In this document: piece by piece, positions 20,919 through 27,990 of the stretch
How the letters are laid out: every line of letters starts with the position of its first letter
How positions within the stretch are numbered: the first letter of the stretch is position 1
Assembly: GCF_000220395.1 (NCBI RefSeq)
Contig: NW_004086618.1
Span: forward strand, 1 to 27,990
Source: Ichthyophthirius multifiliis
Taxonomy: Eukaryota; Ciliophora; Oligohymenophorea; Hymenostomatida
Length of the DNA: 27,990 nt
Reading direction: 5' to 3'
The notes under the pieces: generated by a model
The model's database searches: none
Told to the model about the DNA's origin: nothing
The model's input: the letters and a program-made list of their open reading frames with translations, nothing else
Position numbers and translations under genes: made by a program

Positions 20919-21989
20919 ATGTTAATTAGAAATTTAGTTTAAAGAAGATTTTGTTTCAATACAACAATAGAATAAATTTAAAAGAAAATATAAGAAAATA
21001 AATTAACAGAAGGATATATTCTGACCAAATTCGGTAATCCAAAATAAGAATTAACTTATGAATAAAAAAAAGATTTTTAAAATACAAAAGAGATTTTTTC
21101 AGAATACATAAAAGTTCTGAAGAATGTAAACAAAAACGATTTATAATATAAATCTGATAAAATATTTGAATGCAAATACACTAAAAATCACTTATAATCA
21201 TAATTCTTATTAAGAAATGTTTATGGTTTAGGTTGGCTAGGAGTATCATATTATGTATTTAATCTATTAACTTTGTATTAATATGCAGCTATAGTTCCCT
21301 TATATTTTTCTTTAAAAAATTTTGGAAAATTAATAAATTACTATAAAGATTTCAAAAGTAATATTGCTTAAATAGAATTTGAAGATAAAGAAAAAGGTTT
21401 ATTGAAAATTCATTTAGTTTATTCTCCAGATAAAAAACCTTTAATATGTCATGTAAACGATATTCATGTTTATCATATTTCTAATGACATTCTTAGAAGT
21501 GAATTATATGATTTAATTATATCCAAGGACTTTAATATTATGTTATCTAATAATAGTTCTAAAAACTTACTTCAAAATATACAAAAAAATATTCTTTATT
21601 ATTTGAATGTAGTTGATGATAAAGGTAAAGAGAGAAATTTATAAATGTATATTTTACATCATATTGGAGCTACTTATGTAAGTAACTATAATTTACTGCT
21701 ATCTCTACTCAATAATTAAAGCTTAGAGTAGTACAAAATTAATATAGAAAAAGAAGAAGATAGATTTCCTACTATAAAATAACATTATGAATAGATGGCT
21801 AAAGAAATTGATGAATAATACGAATAAGAAATATAACTAAAAACAGGAGAGCATGATAAATAAATTTAGGAATTGTAATAAATGCATGAAGAAATTGTTA
21901 AAGAAAATGAAAATTATAAAATAATTCAAGAATAAAACGAAAAAAACTAAGCATAAAAATAAAATCAAGACTAAAAATAAAACCAATGA
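20919..21989 (+). CDS. Unrecognised probable mitochondrial membrane protein
   Basis: Single-exon gene of 356 aa, ending at TGA 21987-21989. I do not recognise the family. The N-terminus (MLIRNLVQRRFCF) is basic, hydrophobic and without acidic residues, as in a mitochondrial presequence. Residues about 97-131 form one strongly hydrophobic segment (YGLGWLGVSYYVFNLL, then YQYAAIVPLYF), enough for a short two-helix hairpin. After it comes a folded-looking region of about 130 residues (EKGLLKIHLVYSPDKKPLI and on). From about residue 280 the protein is a charged E/Q/K-rich coiled coil ending in a Q/N/K tail. Presequence, TM hairpin and soluble domain recall TMEM70/TMEM186-like inner-membrane assembly factors, but that is only architectural resemblance. 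It is convergent with the RAP1-like gene, with 203 bp between stops. Confidence 0.75.
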
Positions 21990-22192
21990 TAAAAAAATCA
22001 AAAGTTTTTTTGAATATATATTTTTTTTTTATTGCTATTATAGTATTTTTAAAACAAAACATTTTTTCTTTCAATTTTTCTATTAATATAATTATGTTTT
22101 TTTATTATAAATTGAAAAAAAAAATATATTTTATTATTATTATTATTTTTGAATTTGAATATAATAATTTATATTATAAAATATATTTTTTT

Positions 22193-23188
22193 TCATATAT
22201 TAATACTTGGTAATTTAATATTTAAATAATTAGCTCTTTTTAATATACTCTAATCATTTTTTTTTATTAATTTAAGTTATTATAATTAATTCTAATCCAT
22301 AGACTTTAGCATCTAATCTTAATTTTCATCCCATAGAATAGATTCATCTTTTGTTTCTAAATAATTTTCTAAATCATTCAAATCTCCTGAAACTTAACTT
22401 ATAATTTTTGCCAAAGTAAATTTTGGTATTTTTTCATAAATTGAAATTAAATTTATGATAAAATCAAGTTCATTGGCATCTTATTATTTTATTTGTATTG
22501 GTTATTAAACTTTAAATTATATAGATTATTATTTTAATTATTATTAAGATTGTTTTACTTTTTATTATTCAATTTATTTTTAATCTTCAATAGAATTTAG
22601 ATTATTTGTTTTTATTTTTTTCATTATTTTATCTTATTATTATTAATCTGTTTGTTGAGGTTTTTTTTGGACTGTTTAGAATTTTTTTTTTCCGTTTTCT
22701 TACTTTTTAAATATTAAATATCCTTCAATCCCAAATTATTTTAAATAAGAGATTATTTCCATGATATTATCGTAAGTAAGGTATTTTAGAAACTTAGTAA
22801 ATCTAGCTCTTATAGATTCAACTGAGCGATTAAGTTTACTTGATAATTCTTAATATACTTATTAATTAATAGTTTCGTGCTTACCAGATGATTAAATTAT
22901 AATCAAATCATCAAATAAATTAAATAGCTCTTTATGATAGATACTCTTTTATCTTTATTTTTAATAATTTTAGTTTTCAACTATAAATTTTTCAATTATA
23001 TCCCTAAGTTTTATAGTATTGTTTTGTATTTTCTCTATTTTTTTTTATGGTTTTATTGTTGAAGGTATTTATTTTTAAAATTTTTGAGATGTAGTTTGAG
23101 CTTTTTTCTAAATTTTTAATTGTTCTTTTTGAGGAGTATTTTATTAGCTTCTAGTTATTCTTTAAACTGATGATTTTTAAGAAGACAT
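22193..23188 (-). CDS. Candidate RAP1/TERF2IP-like protein (Myb-like plus RCT domain)
   Basis: Single-exon gene of 331 aa on the minus strand, from the ATG at 23188 to TGA 22195-22193. The N-terminal 60 residues are basic and Q-rich. Residues about 83-140 resemble a Rap1-type Myb domain: VYQELSSKLNRSVESIRARF followed by TKFLKYL fits the family pattern of an x-S-x-R-x-R-Y/F-x-K-x-L third helix. A Q-rich linker covers about 165-235. The last 95 residues resemble the Rap1 C-terminal (RCT) domain: DLNDLENYLETKDESILW, acidic residues after the Trp (ENQDQML), then LKLIKKNDQSILKRANYL, matching the W-x-E-x-D...KK...R-x-x-(Y/F)-L ending. No BRCT domain is seen. Known RAP1 proteins sit at telomeres through a TRF/Taz-like partner or directly. 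The Myb-like match is loose, lacking typical tryptophans, so a different SANT-type factor remains possible. Confidence 0.6.
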
Positions 23189-23376
23189 TTAAAAAAAATT
23201 ATTTATTTATTTTTGTTAATTATAATTATAAAATATTTATTTTTCAAAAAACAAAGATATATATAAAAAAAATTCTTTTAATTTTTTCGTTTTTAGAGGT
23301 AAAAAAATCAAAATTTAAATTCTATTAAAATAAATTTTATTTTAATATTAATAAATATAATTTTTTATATCATAAT

Positions 23377-23449
23377 GTGGTTGTAGCTCAGTTGGAAGAG
23401 TGCAAGATTGTGGCTCTTGCGGTCGTGAGATCGAAACTCACCAACCACA
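23377..23449 (+). tRNA. trnH-GUG: tRNA-His (anticodon GUG)
   Basis: A 73-nt cloverleaf without intron. The acceptor GTGGTTG (23377-23383) pairs with CAACCAC (23442-23448), and the discriminator is A. The D arm is GCTC...GAGT with GG in the loop. The anticodon stem CAAGA/TCTTG encloses loop TTGTGGC with anticodon GTG. The T arm GTGAG/CTCAC has loop ATCGAAA. Base 54 is A rather than the usual T. CCA is not encoded, and T5 at 23453-23457 can serve as the Pol III terminator. The acceptor resembles eukaryotic nuclear tRNA-His. Confidence 0.95.
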
Positions 23450-24832
23450 GTATTTTTAATATTTTATTTTTTTCTAACAAAAAAAATATAAGATCGTCTA
23501 TAAATATAATAATTAATAATTTGTAATTATCTATGCTTTTTTATTATATTTACTAATTATTGTTATTTATTGAAATTTTTAATAATTTAAATTTTTTAAA
23601 TAATCTTTAAAAATTTAGGATTAATATTTTCTTTACAACCAAAGAAAATATCTATTTTTTAAACAAAAATAAATACTAATTTTAAATATTTACTTATTAA
23701 AAATATTTTAAAAGTTAAACATAAAATATACATATTAAAAAATATAATATAATTATAATTTATCATATAATAATTTTTAAATTTAAAAATTATAAAATTG
23801 ATATAAAATAATACAATATAATATATAATTAAATATAAATAAAAATGTTTTATTTATTTTAATTTTGCTCTATTAATAAATTTTATTCCTATAAAAATGT
23901 AAAATATTTATAAATTAATTTATTCAATTTAATATATTATTTAAAATTATAATATTATATAAAATTATTCGATTTTTCTTTATTATTTTAGAATATTAAA
24001 AAAATATATTTTTAAATAATGCTAATTATAATATAATAAGTTTTAAGTTTAATCTTTTTATCATTATTAAAAATAATTTTTTATGAAACATTTTAATTTT
24101 TTTTTTCATTATTCTAAATATTTACGGTTAATCTATTTTATGTTTTGTATAGCATTTTATCTATTTTAAATATTATTAAAATTTTGAGTTTTTAAATGCG
24201 GATAATTTATAATAATATCATATTAATGATATTTTTTAATTAAAAAATAAATAAATAGTTCAATTAACAAAATTTTTGCGCTCTATGAAAAATTAGATAG
24301 ATTTAATTTCAAATTAATAATTTTATTTAGATGATAATTATTTTTTTATTTTTAAAAATGTCTACATTTAATATTTATTTATTATAAATATTATGTAAAA
24401 AATATCTATCTTAAAAAAAAAAATATTTATTTTGTTTAAATAAAATTAGAAATAAAAAATTATTAAATAAAAATTAAATATAAAAATTTATAAATATTTT
24501 TTTTTTTTAAAATATATTTACAAAAAAATTATCATTTATCATATTTTATTTTCGAACGACACTTTTTCTTTACTATAATAATGTTTTAATATATTTTAAT
24601 ATTTAATAATTATAAATAATTTTTTTATAAAATTTGAAAAATAAAATATAAAAATAATACACGAAAAAAAATAATTATATATCAAATTATAAAAATAAGA
24701 AAATATAATTCCAATGTTTCTTTTATATTTTTTTCTTTCTTTATTTATACTTTAATAAATTAAGAAATTAAGAGAAAAATAATTAAAGAATAAAAGAAAA
24801 AAAACTAAAAAAATAAAATAAAAATTATATAT
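23450..24832. other. Spacer between tRNA-His and MYB gene
   Basis: About 1.4 kb of A/T sequence. Apart from the tRNA terminator at the left end and small G+C spots near 24275 (TTTTTGCGCTCTATG) and 24553 (TTCGAACGACAC), nothing interpretable is seen. Confidence 0.5.
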
Positions 24833-26402
24833 ATGAAAGTTTAGTAAAATAACTTAAGCGTTATTCATCAATTATAATAAGAAAATTATAATTCACAAAA
24901 TAACGCTTTATAATAATTAAATCAAAATAAAAACGGTATAAAATATCTTAATTACAAATAAAAAAGAAGAAGAGAATAATAAAAATATGGTCCCCATAAG
25001 AAGACGATCTTCTGCGAAAATTTTAAACTTAATCTGAATTTAAAAATAAATGGGACATTATAGCTTAGCATATACCTGGCAGAAATCCCTCTTAATGTTC
25101 ATAAAGGTGGCGTAGATTAGAGCCTAAGCCAAAAAAACCATAATGGGACGATTAATAAGATTAAATTGTAAAGGAATTAGTTGTAAAATTAAAAAAAATT
25201 GGGGATTAATAGCTAATGAAATGGAATAGTAATATGGATTTAAGAAGACAGGAAAGTAAATAAGAGAAAGATATATAAATAAACTTGATCCAAATATAAA
25301 AAAGGTAGCATGGACGACAGAAGAAGATTAGATAATTTTAGATAGTTTTTTGGAAATAGGAGCTAAATGGTCCCAAATTTCTTGCAAATTAAACGGAAGA
25401 TCTGAAAATATGGTTAAAAATAGATTCTATTCTCATATAAAGAGATATTACTTAGGATAAGTTGAGATAGGAAATAATAATAATGATAATAACACTAATA
25501 GTAATAATAATTAAAAGATTCTTAATTATATTAACCATAATAATATAAATAAAAATATTGATAACGATAATAATAATTTATTTAATAATATCTATTTTAA
25601 TAAAATAAAAAACAATTTTTTAGAGAATAGTAAGGAAATTAAAGATTATAGTGAAGATGCATCTGAAAATAAAAATGATAAAAAATCTAAAAATAAAAAT
25701 TAAAGTGTTGAAAAAAGCAATTAATAAGATAATACAAAATTAACAGTAAATGTTTAAAATAATTTATAAAAAAATAGAAACTTTGCTGTAGCCCCGTTAA
25801 AAATTAATAATAAATATAATATCTAAGAAGAAGAAGATAAAGATTAACTTATATAATCAACTCTTTTAAAATAAAATTAATATACTTTAAGTGGTTTTAA
25901 TTTGTTAAATAATAAAGTAGCAACCCCATATTTGTAAGAAAATTAATATTATGATGGTTCATTTATCTAATAAAACCAAACATTAAATACATTAGATTAT
26001 AATAATATGCCTTTATCAGCATTACATATGAACAATAATTTGAAATAATTACAAAACCCATAGTTTAATTAATAAAACTTTTTTACAAAGAATTTGTAGT
26101 TACAATAATTTGAAAAAAATTCTCCTTCGAATTTTTTTTTCATGAATTCTCCAAATTTATAATTAAATTAATAAAAAAGAATGCATTTGTTTTCAGGAAC
26201 TGGGTATGGAGGATTAGGAAACGGAACTCCTGGTCCAATAACACCTTTAGTAAATCCCAATAGCATTAATTTAAATTATTAATAGTATTATGGATAATAA
26301 TAAGGAGTACTGCCAGGTTAAAGTTGGAATTTGTAAAAAAGCAATTTATGTTAAGATGATTTATTATATAATGGATATGATTATAATTTTTTATTAAAAT
26401 GA
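24833..26402 (+). CDS. R1R2R3 MYB transcription factor
   Basis: Nuclear DNA-binding protein with three consecutive MYB repeats, about 523 aa after two one-base corrections. R1 starts IWSPQEDDLL (W about 53, then KWDIIAQHIPGR, SQRWRRL). R2 starts PQWDDQQDQIV (W about 105, then KNWGLIANEM, RERYINKLDP). R3 starts VAWTTEEDQIIL (W about 161, then AKWSQISCKL, ENMVKNRFYSHIKR). R1R2R3 is the ancestral, c-Myb-like arrangement. The rest is a long N- then Q-rich tail ending LLK at TGA 26400-26402. Two problems remain. R2 is split by a missing base in the A8 run 25191-25198. The ATG at 24833 (MKVQQNNLSV...) is one base out of frame with R1, from another missing A near 24960-24965 or an unrecognised intron. 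A phase-0 intron from 24839 or 24860 to 24966 would also join the frames. Confidence 0.8.
24856..24908. repeat. Inverted repeat at the 5' end of the MYB gene
   Basis: A perfect 10-bp inverted repeat, AAGCGTTATT (24856-24865) and AATAACGCTT (24899-24908), with a 33-nt spacer. It lies either in the first codons or in a possible 5' intron of the MYB gene, depending on the gene model. Confidence 0.6.
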
Positions 26403-27990
26403 ATAGTTAACAAGAAAAAATAAATGATGTTTCATAATTAAAATAATAAACATAAAATTAATAATAAATATAATAACAATAATAAAATTAATAATAAGTA
26501 TAATAGTAATAATAAAGTTAGTAATTATAATAATCATAAATGCATAATTAATAATAAAATGCCAATATATAGTTATTCATGCAACCATAATAAAATTTAT
26601 TTTAAAATTTTTAAAAACAACCTTAAGATACCAATTAATAGAATAATTAAAAATAAAATGAAGTTAATTAATAAAACCAAGACTCTTAATTTATTTAAAC
26701 ATTCATTGAAAAATTCAAAAGTTTTACTCCTGAAGTTTAATAATATATAAAATAAAAATTTAATGTAAATGAAAATTTAGATAACATAGAACTAAATAGT
26801 TGAAAAATTAAAAACTTAAAAAAAAAGTATTACATTATTATTGATTTTAAAAAATATTAATTGATTTTTAAAAAATTATGTTATTTATAAATATATATTT
26901 ATTAAAAAAATGGTAATAATAGATATTTTAATATATAATTCAAAATTAGATATACATTAAATAAAAAAAATTTAAAAATTAAAAAATATAAATAAAGGCA
27001 TAAAAAAAGAATTATATAAAAAAGAATAAAAAAAATACAAAAAAATAAATAAATGAAAATAAAAGTATATAGATAAATAAAAATATATATATAATTATAT
27101 AAATATATATATATATATATAAATATATTTATATACATCAAATTATTATTATAGAAAAATATAATTATTAATTATATTAATATTTATAAATATTTTTTAA
27201 AAATATTAATTATTTTTATAACTATTTTATTTATTTTAATTAATATATAAATATAATATCATTATTTTTATATATATTTTTTATGACATATATTAAATAA
27301 TTAATATTATTTTCTTATTATTTTTTATCAAAATCTTATTTAAATATTTATTTTGTTAATATTTTCTAAGTAGTTTATTTATATTATAATAATTTATAAT
27401 ATTTTTAAATTATTTATATTTAATATTCATAAAATAGTTTTTATTTCTTTTAATAATTATATTTTTACAATATTTAAATAAAGTAAAATAAAGATTTAAT
27501 AAAAAATTAATATTTATTATTATAATCATATATTTTTTTCATATAATAATTATATAATGTAATACAAATTAATTTTTAAATTTTTTTTTTCATTTTATTA
27601 TTTATCAAATTATTTAATTATAAATACTAATATTAAAAATATAAAATATAAAATATAATATTATTAATATTGATTTAATATTAATATTTAATAAAATTAT
27701 ATTTAATTTATTTTAATTATATATTTATAATATAATTCTGCTTTTTTATTGTATTAAATTACGCCAAGAAAAATATATATATTATTAAAATTAATATCAT
27801 ATGCTAAATTATAAATATTAATATTTTAAAAATTTAATACAAATATTATTATTTATTATATTTTAATTAAATTAAATATTTTAAATTTATATAAAAAAAA
27901 AATTTAAATAGACATAAGTTTTATAAAAATAAATAAAAATAAAAAAATTAATTAAATATATTTTTATAAATATATATGTATGTATGAATA
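26403..27990. other. A/T-rich spacer downstream of MYB
   Basis: No supported gene. An open frame from an ATG at 26424 to TGA 26862-26864 (146 codons) begins 22 bp after the MYB stop. It is N/K-rich at first (repeated NNK/NNN units) and then K/L/I/N-rich; it could be a small unrecognised protein but is more likely chance in A-rich DNA. A short (TA)n run lies near 27105-27120. The window ends without a telomere repeat. Confidence 0.5.

Noticed and set aside
21986-22213. Hydrophobic plus-strand open frame between convergent genes
   Set aside because: F/I/Y-rich A/T sequence in the shared 3' flank, overlapping the end of the minus-strand RAP1-like gene; no conserved content.
26902-27141. Minus-strand Y/I/F-rich open frame
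   Set aside because: Produced by the A/T-rich spacer and a (TA)n run; low complexity only.
27900-27990. Chromosome end
   Set aside because: No GGGGTT or CCCCAA repeats at either end of the window.

Overview
The window is extremely A+T-rich nuclear DNA from a ciliate. Conserved genes read through only if TAA and TAG mean glutamine and TGA is the sole stop. Introns are tiny: most are 39-53 bp, GT...AG and nearly pure A/T, with three longer ones of 124, 135 and 184 bp. TGA-only stops, base composition and intron size point to an oligohymenophorean macronuclear genome. An Ichthyophthirius-like species fits better than Tetrahymena because of the extreme A+T content; this is an inference. No GGGGTT-type telomere repeat is seen at either end.

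Layout. 1-2014 is A/T-rich spacer. 2015-7022 holds three plus-strand genes: a DIS3L2-type exoribonuclease, a four-intron ENY2/Sus1 gene whose first exon is 5 nt, and an SV2/SVOP-like MFS transporter. 8691-13249 holds two minus-strand genes: a ULK-like protein kinase with a Q/N-rich tail, and a USP5/Ubp14-type deubiquitinase. 15032-18296 holds three plus-strand genes: a small disordered protein with a KEN box and Ser/Thr-Pro sites, WDR74/Nsa1, and a sperm-tail PG-rich-repeat protein with five PG repeats. 18297-20918 is spacer with two convincing minus-strand C/D-box snoRNAs, a weaker third, and a 71-bp tandem duplication. 20919-23449 holds an unrecognised probable mitochondrial membrane protein, a convergent protein with RAP1-like Myb and C-terminal domains, and tRNA-His(GUG). 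24833-26402 is an R1R2R3 MYB gene, followed by spacer to the end.

Functionally the genes are mostly housekeeping. RNA metabolism is prominent: DIS3L2 decays RNA, WDR74 acts in 60S assembly, the snoRNAs have guides complementary to LSU and SSU rRNA, ENY2 links SAGA to mRNA export, and tRNA-His is present. The rest are chromatin and telomere-type factors (ENY2, RAP1-like, MYB), ubiquitin recycling (USP5), signalling (ULK-like) and cilia (PG-rich-repeat protein).

Several conserved genes carry an apparent single-base indel in a homopolymer: DIS3L2 (G5), USP5 (T6) and MYB (A8, plus possibly a second A run). These look like sequence errors rather than broken genes. The most interesting non-genic items are the minus-strand snoRNA cluster and a pair of related long hairpins with matched changes in their arms, one inside a DIS3L2 intron and one just after ENY2.
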